Positions 10,891-20,126 of a stretch of DNA of 62,500 nt are shown in pieces (position 1 is the first letter of the stretch; the number at the start of each line of letters is the position of its first letter). The stretch comes from Aeromonas veronii. GTDB taxonomy: Bacteria; Pseudomonadota; Gammaproteobacteria; Enterobacterales; Aeromonadaceae. The DNA lies in contig NZ_CP157875.1 of the NCBI RefSeq assembly GCF_040215105.1, forward strand, positions 1 to 62,500, given 5' to 3'. A model generated the notes under the pieces. It had not been told where the DNA came from. It worked only from the letters and a program-made list of their open reading frames with translations, and searched no databases. A program made the position numbers and the translations under genes.

Positions 10891-12018
10891 ATGAACAACA
10901 AGTTGCCACCACTCTGGCTGGTGGTCGGATTGATGATGTTTCCCCAGATAGTCGAGACCATCTACAGCCCGGCGCTGACCGGGATCGCCACCCGGTTCGG
11001 GGTGAGCGACGGGCAGGCATCCCAGACCCTGTCGGCCTATTTCCTGGCATTTGCGGTAGGGGTCGTCTGCTGGGGGCGGCTCTGCGATCTCATCGGGCGA
11101 CGACCTGCCATGCTGGCCGGTCTGCTGACTTATGGGCTCGGCACCCTGATGGCATTGCTGGCCAACCAGTTCGAGGTTCTGCTGCTGGCGCGCATCGTCT
11201 CGGCTTTCGGGGCCGCCGTCGGTTCCGTGGTTACCCAGACCATGCTGCGTGACAGTTACCGGGGACGCGATCTGGCGCAGGTCTTCTCGGTGATGGGGGG
11301 CGCGCTCTCCCTCAGCCCTGTGCTGGGGCTGATGAGTGGGGGCTGGCTGGTCGAGGAGTGGGGCCATCTCGGCGTCTTCGGGGGACTGATGGTGCTGGCT
11401 CTGGCGATCGGGATGCTCGCCCTCGGCTGGCTGCCGGAGACTCGCCCGGACGACATGTCCGGGGTTGCTCTCTGGCCCCTGGCATGCCGGATGTTGCGTG
11501 ATGTCACGCTGTGGCGAAGTGCCCTGTTGGTTGCCCTGTTCAACACCATGCTGTTTGGTTACTACAGCCTGGCTCCCTTTCTGTTTGCCGGTCTGGGGCT
11601 GAGCGTCGGGGAGTTTGGTTATTCGGGTTTCGGGTTGGCGCTGGCAACGCTGGTTGGCAGCCTGCTGAACAAGGGGCTGCTGGGGAAGGGCTGGGCACCA
11701 TCATCCCTCGTCCGGCTGGCCTGCATCCTGGCGTTCATCTGCGGGATTGGGGTATGGCTCGGTCAGGGCAGCCTCTGGTTCCTGCTGCCCATGATGGGAA
11801 CAGTGGTGGCCTTTGGGGTGGCGATCCCGAATGTGCTGAGCCAGGCCTTGCTGGTGTATCGGGAGGTGGCGGGCAGTGCCGGCGCCCTGTTCGGGCTGGT
11901 TTACTACCTGCTGCTCAGTCTGGGATTGGCGGTGGCGGCGAACCTGCAGGATCTGGGGATCCTGCTCGTCGGCTGCGGGGGCTTGGCCTGGTTGTGCCAT
12001 GGTTGCCGTTCCACGTGA
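10891..12018 (+). CDS. MFS drug/metabolite efflux transporter (Bcr/CflA-like)
   Basis: 375-residue integral membrane protein with about 12 predicted hydrophobic helices. The MFS loop 2-3 signature is WGRLCDLIGRRPAML (near residues 60-75), and the helix 4-5 region LARIVSAFGAAVGSVVTQTMLRD is typical of DHA1 drug:H+ antiporters of the Bcr/CflA type. AAGGAGG lies just before the ATG. The divergent AraC gene is the likely regulator. The substrate is unknown. The TGA stop lies inside the CACGTGA core of parS site 4. Confidence 0.88.
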   Translation: MNNKLPPLWLVVGLMMFPQIVETIYSPALTGIATRFGVSDGQASQTLSAYFLAFAVGVVCWGRLCDLIGRRPAMLAGLLTYGLGTLMALLANQFEVLLLARIVSAFGAAVGSVVTQTMLRDSYRGRDLAQVFSVMGGALSLSPVLGLMSGGWLVEEWGHLGVFGGLMVLALAIGMLALGWLPETRPDDMSGVALWPLACRMLRDVTLWRSALLVALFNTMLFGYYSLAPFLFAGLGLSVGEFGYSGFGLALATLVGSLLNKGLLGKGWAPSSLVRLACILAFICGIGVWLGQGSLWFLLPMMGTVVAFGVAIPNVLSQALLVYREVAGSAGALFGLVYYLLLSLGLAVAANLQDLGILLVGCGGLAWLCHGCRST

Positions 12019-12022
12019 AACA
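12007..12022. promoter_or_regulatory. parS site 4, between the MFS gene and kdpE stops
   Basis: CGTTCCACGTGAAACA is identical to site 2. It overlaps the MFS stop codon and abuts the kdpE stop at 12023, so it sits exactly between two convergent genes, 2.4 kb from site 3. Confidence 0.8.
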
Positions 12023-12706
12023 TCAGCTGCCGATGAAGCGGTAGCCGATGCCGGATTCGGTCTCGATCAGACTGGGTTGCTGGGGGTTGTCACCGAGCTT
12101 CTTGCGCAGGCTGGCGATGACGATGCGCAGGTAGTGGGTGTCCTCCTTGTGGCTCGGCCCCCAGATGTCGTTGAGCAACTGGGTCTGCAGCACCAGCTTG
12201 CCGGGGTGGCACACCAGCGCCTGCAACAGGGCGAACTCCTTGCGGGAGAGGGGGACATCTTCTCCGTGCAGGCTCACCTTGTGACTGCTGGTATCCAGGC
12301 TGAGGCCGCACTGGGGAAAGTGGCGATGCTCGCCGATGCTGGCACCGGCCCGTTGCCTGAGCAGCACGCGGATCCGCGCCATCATCTCCTGGATGCCGAA
12401 CGGCTTGTTCATGTAGTCGTTGGCTCCCGCGTCCAGCAGCCGTACCTTTTCCTGCTCCGAATCTCTGGCCGACAACACCAGCACCGGGTGCTGGTGGTGC
12501 TCGCGGATGCTCTGCAGAACCTGGATACCGTCCCCATCCGGTAGACCGAGATCCAGGATCACCAGATCCGGGTTGAGGTGGCGGTACTGCATCAACCCTT
12601 CTGTGACGCCCACGGCCTCGCTGACCTGGTGCCCCTCGGCAACCAGACTGATGCGCAGGAAGCGGCGGATTGCCGCCTCGTCATCAATGACCAGAATATG
12701 TGCCAT
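12023..12706 (-). CDS. kdpE: Response regulator KdpE
   Basis: 227 residues, OmpR/PhoB class. The receiver has acidic D8-D9, phospho-acceptor D52 (LVILDLGLPDGDG) and K101 (MNKPFG). The C-terminal winged helix ends in RKKLGDNPQQPSLIETESGIGYRF. Phosphorylated by KdpD, it activates kdpFABC under K+ limitation; candidate binding sites are at 19975 and 20007. GGAGG lies close before the ATG. It is separated from kdpD by 56 bp rather than overlapping it as in E. coli. Confidence 0.96.
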   Translation of the reverse strand: MAHILVIDDEAAIRRFLRISLVAEGHQVSEAVGVTEGLMQYRHLNPDLVILDLGLPDGDGIQVLQSIREHHQHPVLVLSARDSEQEKVRLLDAGANDYMNKPFGIQEMMARIRVLLRQRAGASIGEHRHFPQCGLSLDTSSHKVSLHGEDVPLSRKEFALLQALVCHPGKLVLQTQLLNDIWGPSHKEDTHYLRIVIASLRKKLGDNPQQPSLIETESGIGYRFIGS

Positions 12707-12762
12707 CTAGCCTCCAGCGCTGAAAGGTGGGGTGCCCATCGTGGGTACCAGGTTGTGTGTCA

Positions 12763-15357
12763 TCAGCCTATGACCTCGGGTGCGTTGAGTGAGAGCGGCA
12801 GGGAGAGGCGCATGCAGGTGCCGTTGCCGTTGGGGCCGGCAAATGCCCAGATACGGCCGCCGTGCGCCTCTATCATAGCGCGGGAAATGGCGAGGCCAAG
12901 CCCGGTGCCACGGCTGCCGCAATCCCCGACCGGCTGGGTGTAGAACAGGTTGAAGATCTTGTCCCGGTCGGACTCGGCGATGCCCACCCCGATGTCGATG
13001 ATGTCGACGATGAGATCCGGGCTGGCCACCATCACCTTGAACTCGATGGGCGTGCCGGCCGGCGAATAGCGGGAGGCGTTGTCGAGGATGTTGACCAGCA
13101 CCTGCTCGATCAGGGCGCCGTGCACATAGAGCGCGGGGATCTGCTGATCGAAGTGCACCAGCAGCTTGTGTTGGCGCCAGGAGGAGTCCAGCCGCTTGCG
13201 GGCGCTTTCCAGCAGGTCGGCGAGGTCGACCCAGTCCCGTTTCAGCTGGAAGTCCGGCGAGCCGATACGGGTCATGTCCAGCAGGTTCTGCACATAGCTG
13301 TGCAGGCGGCGAGCCTCGTCCTGCACCGAATGCAGCAGTTCGCTGCGATCTTCCTGGCTTATCCTGTCACCGTATTCCAGCAAGGTGCTGCCGGCGCCCA
13401 TGATGGTGGCGAGCGGCGTCTTGAGATCGTGGGAGACGGAGGAGAGCAGGGCGGCACGCAGCCTGTCCGTCTCGGCCTGCAACTGGCTGTCGGCGAGCCG
13501 CTCGCTGAGATCGATCCGGGCGAGGGCGGCGCGGATATCGGTGAGCAGCGCCTGTAATTGATGCTCGGCGGAGGAGGCCAGGGGATTGGTCAGCCGGATG
13601 CCGAGCACGAGATCGTCAGTGAGCGGGTGGTACTGGGCTTCGGCCGCATTGAGGGTGGCGGTGTGGGCACCGGCATACTGCTTCTGGGCCAGGCACCAGT
13701 CGATGGCCGCCTTGTCGGTCTGGCCGGGGCCGGGCGGGGCGTCACCCGCCCGGTATTGGTAATCTTTGTCGAGGGCGAACACGGGTTGGCCCAAAGCCAG
13801 GGAGATGGCCTGAGTGCCTTGCCTGAGCACGTCAGTCGGACTGCTGGCGGTGGCCAGCCCCTGGCTCAGGGAGAGCAGGGCATTGCCGAGCTGCTGGGTC
13901 TCGCGCAATCCCACCAGCTGCTGGCGCTGGCGAGAGGCGAGCCGCCCTGCCGTCACACCGACGATGAGCAGCACGAACAGGGTCAGCAGATCGCTGTGGC
14001 TGGCCACGCTGAGGGAGAAGTGGGGGGCGACAAACAGCAGGTTGTGAGCCACGAAACCGAGCACGGCCGCCAATATGGCGGGCATCAGGCTGGTGGAGAG
14101 CGCGGTGGCCAGCACCCCCAGCACGAACAGCAGGGGCAAGGAGGCCGGTGGCAGCCAGTGGGAGAGACCCCAGGCCAGGGCCGAGGTGAGGCTCATGATG
14201 AGGATAGCCATCAGGCTCTGGCGCACCTCCTTGCGACCTGAGGGATGCAGCCCCAGGCTCTGCTTGCGTTTCTCCGTGTCTACCAGGGTGATCTCGAACC
14301 CGCGAGCCTGTTTGAGCAGGTGTTGTACCAGGGAGCGACGCCAGGGGGATTGATGGGGTTTGCCGAGCAACAGCTGGGAGACCTGTTGCTGTTCGGCGGT
14401 TTCGAGCAGGGTATCGGCTACCGCCGGACTGGAGAGGGTCAGCACCTTGGCGCCGAGCTGCGATGCCAGCGCCAGTGCCTGCTCCAGTTCGGCCGAACGC
14501 CGTCCCTTGCTGTCGATATGCACCACCAGCCAGGGCAGCTGGCGACGCTGGGCGAAGCGGTGGCCATAGCGAACCAGGGACGCGCTGTGCTGATCTCCGA
14601 GGCAGACCATCAGCTTGCCCCGCAGCGGAAGCGTGCTCTTGCCTGCCGCCTGCCATTGCAGTTGCAGATCCCCCTCCACGTGGCTGGCCGCGGTCTGCAT
14701 CGCCAGCTCGCGCAAGGCGGTCAGATTGTTGAGGGAGAAGAAGGACTGCAGGGCCGCCTTGGCCTGATGGGGCACATAGACCTTACCCTCCTTGAGGCGC
14801 CCCAGCAGCTCCTTGGGGGGGAGATCGATCAGTACCAGGCTGTCGGCCTCCAGCATGACCTGATCCGGCAGGGTCTCCTTGACCCTGACGCCGGTCAGTT
14901 GCCAGACGAGATCGTTGAGGCTCTCCAGGTGCTGTACGTTGAGGGTGGTGTAGACGTCGATGCCTGCACCGAGCAACTCCTCCACATCCTGCCAGCGTTT
15001 CTCGTGGCGGCTGCCGGGGGCATTGGTGTGGGCCAGTTCATCTACCACTGCGATGGCCGGCTTGCGTTCGAGCAGGCCGTCCAGATCCATCTCCTCCAGC
15101 CGCTGCTGGCGGTGGTAGAAAGGCTGGCGTGGCTGGATGGGCAACTTGTCCAGCAGGGCCAGGGTCTCCTGGCGGCCGTGGGTCTCCACCACCCCGATGA
15201 GGATGTCGATCCCGTCCTTGGCCTGTTCCCGCACGGCCTGCAGCATGGCGTAGGTCTTGCCGACGCCGGGAGCGGCGCCGAGGAAGACTTTCAGCTTGCC
15301 TTTGTGTTCTTCTTCCAGGCTGGCCAACAAGGCGTCGGCCCTCACCTCATCACGCAT
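12763..15357 (-). CDS. kdpD: K+-sensing histidine kinase KdpD
   Basis: 864 residues (E. coli 894). The N-terminal cytoplasmic KdpD domain has Walker A GAAPGVGKT (28-36), followed by a USP-like region. Four transmembrane helices (about 390-480) follow, then a GAF-like region, HisKA with phospho-accepting H643 in SSVSHDLKTPL, and HATPase_c with DIGVGI and GTGLGLAI motifs. It senses K+ limitation or turgor and phosphorylates KdpE. It is downstream of kdpC after a 156-bp gap that contains a hairpin, so its expression may be partly uncoupled from kdpFABC. Confidence 0.96.
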   Translation of the reverse strand: MRDEVRADALLASLEEEHKGKLKVFLGAAPGVGKTYAMLQAVREQAKDGIDILIGVVETHGRQETLALLDKLPIQPRQPFYHRQQRLEEMDLDGLLERKPAIAVVDELAHTNAPGSRHEKRWQDVEELLGAGIDVYTTLNVQHLESLNDLVWQLTGVRVKETLPDQVMLEADSLVLIDLPPKELLGRLKEGKVYVPHQAKAALQSFFSLNNLTALRELAMQTAASHVEGDLQLQWQAAGKSTLPLRGKLMVCLGDQHSASLVRYGHRFAQRRQLPWLVVHIDSKGRRSAELEQALALASQLGAKVLTLSSPAVADTLLETAEQQQVSQLLLGKPHQSPWRRSLVQHLLKQARGFEITLVDTEKRKQSLGLHPSGRKEVRQSLMAILIMSLTSALAWGLSHWLPPASLPLLFVLGVLATALSTSLMPAILAAVLGFVAHNLLFVAPHFSLSVASHSDLLTLFVLLIVGVTAGRLASRQRQQLVGLRETQQLGNALLSLSQGLATASSPTDVLRQGTQAISLALGQPVFALDKDYQYRAGDAPPGPGQTDKAAIDWCLAQKQYAGAHTATLNAAEAQYHPLTDDLVLGIRLTNPLASSAEHQLQALLTDIRAALARIDLSERLADSQLQAETDRLRAALLSSVSHDLKTPLATIMGAGSTLLEYGDRISQEDRSELLHSVQDEARRLHSYVQNLLDMTRIGSPDFQLKRDWVDLADLLESARKRLDSSWRQHKLLVHFDQQIPALYVHGALIEQVLVNILDNASRYSPAGTPIEFKVMVASPDLIVDIIDIGVGIAESDRDKIFNLFYTQPVGDCGSRGTGLGLAISRAMIEAHGGRIWAFAGPNGNGTCMRLSLPLSLNAPEVIG

Positions 15358-15475
15358 CCCTTAGTCCCCATCGAGAGTCCCTATCGAGCAACAACCGGTT
15401 CGGCTCAAGAATCCGTATCACTGCCTGCATAGCAGCGAGTCAGCCCGGCGCGTCATCGTATTGATCCATCTTGGC

Positions 15476-15506
15476 CAAACAACAGACCCGGCACGGATGC
15501 CGGGTC
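15476..15506 (-). terminator. Hairpin between kdpC and kdpD (partial terminator candidate)
   Basis: A perfect 9-bp stem GACCCGGCA / TGCCGGGTC with a 4-nt loop, followed on the minus strand by TGTTGTTTGG. It lies just after the kdpC stop and could end most kdpFABC transcripts before kdpDE. The U-tract is imperfect. Confidence 0.6.
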
Positions 15507-15513
15507 GTCCTCA

Positions 15514-16035
15514 TCAGGCGTCCTTGTCGAGCTGCAGGTTCAGCTCGAGGACGTTGACCACTTGTGGACCTAGGATACCAGCTTGTGTGGCGGACTTGAC
15601 CCGTTCCGTCAGCATGGCGGGATCCAGTCCTCGTTCTCTGGCCACCCTGTCCACCTGAGACAACACGGCATCCAGCGGCAGGTGGGGGTCCAGTCCGGAA
15701 CCAGAACGGGTCAGCATGGCCGGTGATGGATTGCCGGGCTGGGCCTTGGCGGCGTCACTGGCGAACTCGGCCCGCAGGGGGGAGCTCATGCCGAGATTGG
15801 TGGCACCGCTGCCGACGGTGGCGAAGTCGCTGGCAGAGGGGCGGGAGTGGAAGTAGTTCGCCCGCTCGAACTTCTGCGCCAGCAGGGCGCTACCGACGAG
15901 TTCTTGTTTGTCGTTGGTCAGCTGGCTGCCGTTGGCCTGCCAGGGGAACAGCACCTGGGCCAACCCGGTCACTGCCAGGGGATAGGCAACCCCCAGCAGC
16001 AGCGTCAGGGTCAGCAGGGTTCTGATTGCAATCAT
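15514..16035 (-). CDS. kdpC: K+-transporting ATPase subunit KdpC
   Basis: 173 residues with one N-terminal transmembrane helix (about 5-28) and a soluble domain. Conserved segments include YFHSRPSAS, SGATNLG and LTRSGSGLDPHLP. KdpC stabilises the KdpFABC complex and contributes to ATP affinity. It lies 63 bp downstream of kdpB in the kdpFABC operon. Confidence 0.96.
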   Translation of the reverse strand: MIAIRTLLTLTLLLGVAYPLAVTGLAQVLFPWQANGSQLTNDKQELVGSALLAQKFERANYFHSRPSASDFATVGSGATNLGMSSPLRAEFASDAAKAQPGNPSPAMLTRSGSGLDPHLPLDAVLSQVDRVARERGLDPAMLTERVKSATQAGILGPQVVNVLELNLQLDKDA

Positions 16036-16098
16036 GATATGTCCTTAATACCTGAACAAAATCCATGGAGTGCGGGTCAGGCCCGCACTCCGCCGTGG

Positions 16099-18156
16099 CT
16101 ACACCAGGCCGAGGCCGGTGACGACGAGATCGATGAGTTTGATGCCGACAAAGGGGATCAACAGGCCGCCGACCCCGTAGATGAGCAGGTTGCGACGCAG
16201 CAGGCTGGCAGCCGATTCCTGCAGGCTGACGCCGCGCAGGGCCAGGGGTACCAGCGCCACTATGATCAGGGCGTTGAAGATGATGGCCGACAGGATGGCA
16301 CTCTGCGGGCTGCCCAACTGCATCAGGTTCAGGGCGCCCAACTGCGGGTAGGCGGCGATGAACAGGGCCGGCAGTATGGCGAAGTACTTGGCCACATCGT
16401 TGGCGATGGAAAAGGTAGTCAGGGCTCCCCGGGTCACCAGCAACTGCTTGCCCACCAGTACCACGTCCAGCAGCTTGGTGGGGTTGGAGTCGAGATCCAC
16501 CAGGTTGCCCGCCTCCTTGGCGGCCTGGGTCCCCTCGTTCATGGCCAGCCCCACGTCGGCCTGGGCCAGGGCTGGGGCGTCGTTGGCGCCGTCACCGCAC
16601 ATGGCTACCAGGCGGCCATCGGCCTGTTCCTGGCGGATGTAGGCCAGCTTCTTCTCCGGGGTCGCCTCGGCGATGAAGTCATCCACCCCGGCCTCGGCGG
16701 CGATGGCGGCCGCGGTCAGTGGGTTGTCCCCGGTGATCATCACGGTGCGTATGCCCATATGGCGCAGGGTCTGGAAGCGTGCCTTGATGCCGGGCTTGAT
16801 GATGTCCTTGAGGTACACCACCCCGAGCAGTTGCTCGTGGGTACAGACCAGCAGCGGTGTGCCCCCCTGGCGGGCGATGTGATCGACGGATTTGAGGATG
16901 AGCTCGGGCACCCCCTTGCGATCGAGTGAGAGGTAGTTCAGCACCGCATCCACCGCGCCCTTGCGGTATTGGTGGCCGTTGCGATCCAGCCCGCTCAGCC
17001 GGGTCTCGGCGCTGAAGGGGATCACCTTGTCGCTCTCCAGCTGGCTCGGCTTGGCCATGCTCTTGCCCGCCAGGGTCAGGATGGACTTGCCTTCCGGGGT
17101 GTTGTCACCGAGGGAGGCCAGCATGGCCGCCTGGGCCAGCAGAGAAGGGTCCACTCCCGGTGCCGGGATCAGCTCGTCCGCCATGCGGTTGCCGAAGGTG
17201 ATGGTGCCCGTCTTGTCCAGCAAGAGTGTGCGCACGTCACCGGCGGCTTCCACGGCGCGACCGGACTTGGCGATCACGTTGAGTTTGACCAGTCTGTCCA
17301 TGCCGGCGATGCCGATGGCGGAGAGCAGGCCGCCTATGGTGGTCGGGATCAGGGTGATGAAGAGGGCGATCAGGTAGAGCCGCGGGACCTGGGTGCCGTT
17401 GTAGTCGAGGAACCAGGGCAGGGTAGCCACCACCAGCAGGAAGATCAGGGTCAGACCGACCAGCAGGGCGTCGAGCGCCATCTCGTTCGGGGTTTTCTGG
17501 CGCTTGGCCCCTTCCACCAGGGCAATCATTCTATCCAGGGTACTCTCGCCGGGGTTGTTGCTGACTCGGATCCAGATCTCGTCGGAGACGACGGTGGTGT
17601 TGCCGGTCACGCCGCTGCGATCCGTGCCTGACTCGCGGATCACCGGGGCGGATTCCCCGGTGATGGCGGCCTCGTTGACCGAGGCGATGCCGGCGATGAC
17701 CTCGCCGTCCGCCGGGATCATCTCGCCGCTGCGCACCAGCACCAGATCGCCCTTGAGCAGGCTGGTGGCGGGCACCCACTCCCCCTTGTCATCCCGCGGA
17801 TGGCTGACCTTGCGGGCCTTGAGCTGACTCAGACCTGCCTTCAGGCTGTCGGCCCTGGCCTTGCCACGGCCTTCGGCCAGGGTCTCGGCGAAGTTGGCGA
17901 ACCAGAGGGTCAGCCAGAGCCAGGCAGTCAACTGCCAGGCCAGGCTCGGGGCGACCCCGGACAGGGGTTGGCCCATCAGGGACTCGACGGTCGCCATCAC
18001 GGCGGCCAGCCAGAGGGTGAACAGTATGGGGCTGCCAAACAGCGCCTTGGGATTGAAGCGATACAGGGCTTCAATCATGGCCTGGACGACCTGTGAACGA
18101 TGTGACTTGGCCTTGATCTTGTCGGTGCCAGTGGTCACTGAAATGGACTTGCTCAT
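16099..18156 (-). CDS. kdpB: K+-transporting P-type ATPase subunit KdpB
   Basis: 685 residues, catalytic P-type ATPase subunit of the high-affinity Kdp K+ pump. The actuator motif TGES is at 167-170 and the phosphorylated aspartate D314 is in DKTGT. The hinge is [16 protein letters not shown], with several membrane helices at both ends. The start at 18156 is preferred because its ATG overlaps the kdpA TGA (ATGA) and matches family length; the frame stays open upstream only as a shadow of kdpA. Confidence 0.97.
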   Translation of the reverse strand: MSKSISVTTGTDKIKAKSHRSQVVQAMIEALYRFNPKALFGSPILFTLWLAAVMATVESLMGQPLSGVAPSLAWQLTAWLWLTLWFANFAETLAEGRGKARADSLKAGLSQLKARKVSHPRDDKGEWVPATSLLKGDLVLVRSGEMIPADGEVIAGIASVNEAAITGESAPVIRESGTDRSGVTGNTTVVSDEIWIRVSNNPGESTLDRMIALVEGAKRQKTPNEMALDALLVGLTLIFLLVVATLPWFLDYNGTQVPRLYLIALFITLIPTTIGGLLSAIGIAGMDRLVKLNVIAKSGRAVEAAGDVRTLLLDKTGTITFGNRMADELIPAPGVDPSLLAQAAMLASLGDNTPEGKSILTLAGKSMAKPSQLESDKVIPFSAETRLSGLDRNGHQYRKGAVDAVLNYLSLDRKGVPELILKSVDHIARQGGTPLLVCTHEQLLGVVYLKDIIKPGIKARFQTLRHMGIRTVMITGDNPLTAAAIAAEAGVDDFIAEATPEKKLAYIRQEQADGRLVAMCGDGANDAPALAQADVGLAMNEGTQAAKEAGNLVDLDSNPTKLLDVVLVGKQLLVTRGALTTFSIANDVAKYFAILPALFIAAYPQLGALNLMQLGSPQSAILSAIIFNALIIVALVPLALRGVSLQESAASLLRRNLLIYGVGGLLIPFVGIKLIDLVVTGLGLV

Positions 18157-19838
18157 TGGAAGGCTCCCTGCATCAGGGTGAGGTGTTCTGCGACCGGTCC
18201 CAGCGCCAGCACGGGCAGGAAGGAGAGGCCACCTATCAGCAATACGGTGATGATCAGCAGGGTCACAAACAGCGGGCCGCTGATCGGAAAGTCCCCCGCG
18301 CCCGTCTCCTGGCGTGGTGCGCGGGAGAGTTGGCCGGCGATGGCCAGCACGGGGATGATGTAGCCGAAGCGACCGAGCAGCATGGCCATACCGATGGCGA
18401 TGCACTGCCAGCTGTCGGCGGCGGCGAAACCACCGAAGGCGGAGCCATTGTTGCCGGCGGCGGAGGTGTAAGCGTAGATCAGGCGAGACAGGCCGTGGGG
18501 GCCCTCATGGCCGATGATGGCGCTGGCACTCGGTGTCAGCAGGGTGATGCCACCGATCACCAATACCCCGACCGGCATGACCAGCATGCTGGCCACCACC
18601 CACTTCATCTCGGTGATGCCGAGGCGCTTGCCCAGGTAGGTCGGGGTGCGCCCTACCATCAGGCCGCACAGGAACACGGTCAGCAGCACGAACAGCATCA
18701 TGCCGTAGATACCGGCCCCCACGCCGCCGAACACCACCTCACCCAGCAGCATGTTGATCATGCCGATCATGCCGCCGAGGGGGGTGAAGCTGTCATGCAT
18801 GGCGTTGACCGAACCGTTGGAGGCGGAGGTGGTCGCCACCTCCCAGATGCTGGACAGCACGGGGCCGAAGCGGCTCTCCTTGCCTTCCCAGTTGCCCGCT
18901 TGCTGGGTCAGATGGGCGAGAGCCGGATCTGGCTGCAGCTCCTGATAAAGGGAGAGTGTCAGGCCCAGCACGAACAGCAAGGTCATGGCGGTGAGGATGG
19001 CGCGGCCATGACCGCTGTGCTTCACGTAGCGACCCAGGGTGCAGACCAGGGCGGCGGGCAGGGTCAGCAGGGTGACCATCTCCAGCCAGTTGGTGAGGGC
19101 GGTGGGGTTCTCGAACGGGTGAGCCGAGTTGACGCCGAAGAAGCCGCCACCGTTGGAGCCGAGCTGCTTGATGGCGATCTGGGAGGCGGCCGGGCCGAGC
19201 GGCATCAGTTGCTCCTGACCTTCCAGGCTGTGGAACGGCAGGTAGGCCGACAGACTCTGGGGAACCCCCTGCCAGACCAGCAGCAGCGCCATGATGAAGG
19301 CCATGGGCAGCAGCACATAGAGGCAGAAACGCACCAGATCCTGCCAGAAGTTGCCAAGGTGGGTCGTCTGCTGGCGGGTGATGCCGCGGAACAGGGCGAC
19401 GGCCACGGCAGCCCCGGTACCGGCGGAGACGAAGTTCTGGGTGGTGAGTCCCACCATCTGGCTGAAATAGGAGAGGCTGGCCTCACCGGAATAGGCTTGC
19501 CAGTTGGTGTTGGTCATGAAGCTGACCGCGGTGTTGAAGGCGAGCTCCCAGCTCAGTCCCGACAGGTTCTGCGGGTTGAGGGGCAGCAAGCCTTGCGCCA
19601 TCAGGATCAGAAACAGCAGGCCGAATCCCGCCCCGTTGAAAGCGAGCAGGCTGATGGCGTATGACTTCCAGTCCTGCTCCCGCCCATCGGATCCCGTACA
19701 GGCCATGGTTGCCCGTTCGATGGGCGACAGCCAGCGGGTTTTTCCCTCGAATACACGATACATATAACTGCCTAGCAGGGGTGCAGGCAGCAGAACCAGC
19801 AGCACGAAGGCGACTGGGTAGATGATCTCTTGCCACAT
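18153..19838 (-). CDS. kdpA: K+-transporting ATPase subunit KdpA
   Basis: 561-residue channel-like membrane subunit that provides K+ selectivity, built from four repeated M1-P-M2 units. Conserved filter regions include [42 protein letters not shown] and [11 protein letters not shown]. The ATG at 19838 has GAGGGA upstream; a GTG 15 bp further upstream overlapping the kdpF stop is an alternative start. The 3' end overlaps kdpB by 4 bp. Confidence 0.95.
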   Translation of the reverse strand: MWQEIIYPVAFVLLVLLPAPLLGSYMYRVFEGKTRWLSPIERATMACTGSDGREQDWKSYAISLLAFNGAGFGLLFLILMAQGLLPLNPQNLSGLSWELAFNTAVSFMTNTNWQAYSGEASLSYFSQMVGLTTQNFVSAGTGAAVAVALFRGITRQQTTHLGNFWQDLVRFCLYVLLPMAFIMALLLVWQGVPQSLSAYLPFHSLEGQEQLMPLGPAASQIAIKQLGSNGGGFFGVNSAHPFENPTALTNWLEMVTLLTLPAALVCTLGRYVKHSGHGRAILTAMTLLFVLGLTLSLYQELQPDPALAHLTQQAGNWEGKESRFGPVLSSIWEVATTSASNGSVNAMHDSFTPLGGMIGMINMLLGEVVFGGVGAGIYGMMLFVLLTVFLCGLMVGRTPTYLGKRLGITEMKWVVASMLVMPVGVLVIGGITLLTPSASAIIGHEGPHGLSRLIYAYTSAAGNNGSAFGGFAAADSWQCIAIGMAMLLGRFGYIIPVLAIAGQLSRAPRQETGAGDFPISGPLFVTLLIITVLLIGGLSFLPVLALGPVAEHLTLMQGAFQ

Positions 19839-19849
19839 GATGGGGTCCC

Positions 19850-19927
19850 TCACTCATGACTGCGTGTGAGTGCACGCAGCAGATAGCCCAACAGGGCGAG
19901 GACCAGCAGCAGATATAGCCAATTCAT
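19850..19927 (-). CDS. kdpF: KdpF, small subunit of the Kdp K+ pump
   Basis: 25 residues: MNWLYLLLVLALLGYLLRAL plus a short charged tail, a single transmembrane helix like E. coli KdpF (29 residues). It stabilises the KdpABC complex. AAGGGA lies 6 nt before the ATG. It is the first gene of the operon, with kdpA starting 11 bp later. The paired TTTAYG repeats lie 48-96 bp upstream. Confidence 0.92.
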   Translation of the reverse strand: MNWLYLLLVLALLGYLLRALTRSHE

Positions 19928-19974
19928 ATCGATTCCCTTGGTGTAATTGACACCACAAGGGTACGTAGGGTGGG

Positions 19975-19991
19975 CGTAAAGGCGCCATAAA
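19975..19991 (-). promoter_or_regulatory. Candidate KdpE operator, proximal
   Basis: On the minus strand TTTATG and TTTACG are spaced 11 bp start to start (19986-19991 and 19975-19980). This is the same spacing as the direct repeat in the known E. coli KdpE site (TTTATA-N5-TTTACA). It lies 48 bp upstream of kdpF. Confidence 0.7.
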
Positions 19992-20006
19992 GCGGGGGAT
20001 GGGTGG

Positions 20007-20023
20007 CGTAAAGTCGGCGTAAA
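20007..20023 (-). promoter_or_regulatory. Candidate KdpE operator, distal
   Basis: A second 11-bp-spaced repeat TTTACG-N5-TTTACG (20018-20023 and 20007-20012, minus strand). It is displaced 32 bp from the proximal pair, about three helical turns, so both pairs face the same side of the DNA. Confidence 0.68.
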
Positions 20024-20044
20024 AACGGGGTCGATGGGCCCTGG

Positions 20045-20073
20045 GGTGAAGAAAACCCGGCCTGGGCCGGGTT
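20045..20073 (-). terminator. Terminator after gor
   Basis: AACCCGGC / GCCGGGTT stem (8 bp, 4-nt loop) followed on the minus strand by TTTTCTTC. It lies about 54 bp past the gor stop and upstream of the kdp control region. Confidence 0.75.
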
Positions 20074-20126
20074 GAATGCTGGTTGGCTGGACGGGCATCA
20101 CTGACACCGGCCCGCTTGCGCCCGGG

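Noticed and set aside
14678..14683. CACGTG in kdpD as a further parS
   Set aside because: Only the central CCACGTGG matches; the required GTT/AAC flanks are absent.
15418..15456. Possible decayed copy of the kdpD start (mini-frame MTRRADSLLCRQ versus MRDEVRADALLAS)
   Set aside because: Protein-level resemblance is only about six residues and DNA identity is weak; could be chance, so not counted with the convincing gene-edge duplications.
16099..18405. Longer kdpB starting at 18405
   Set aside because: The extra 83 codons lie in another frame of kdpA; the ATG at 18156 overlaps the kdpA stop and matches family length.
18156..19664. 502-codon open frame opposite kdpA
   Set aside because: Shadow of kdpA, whose family match is certain.
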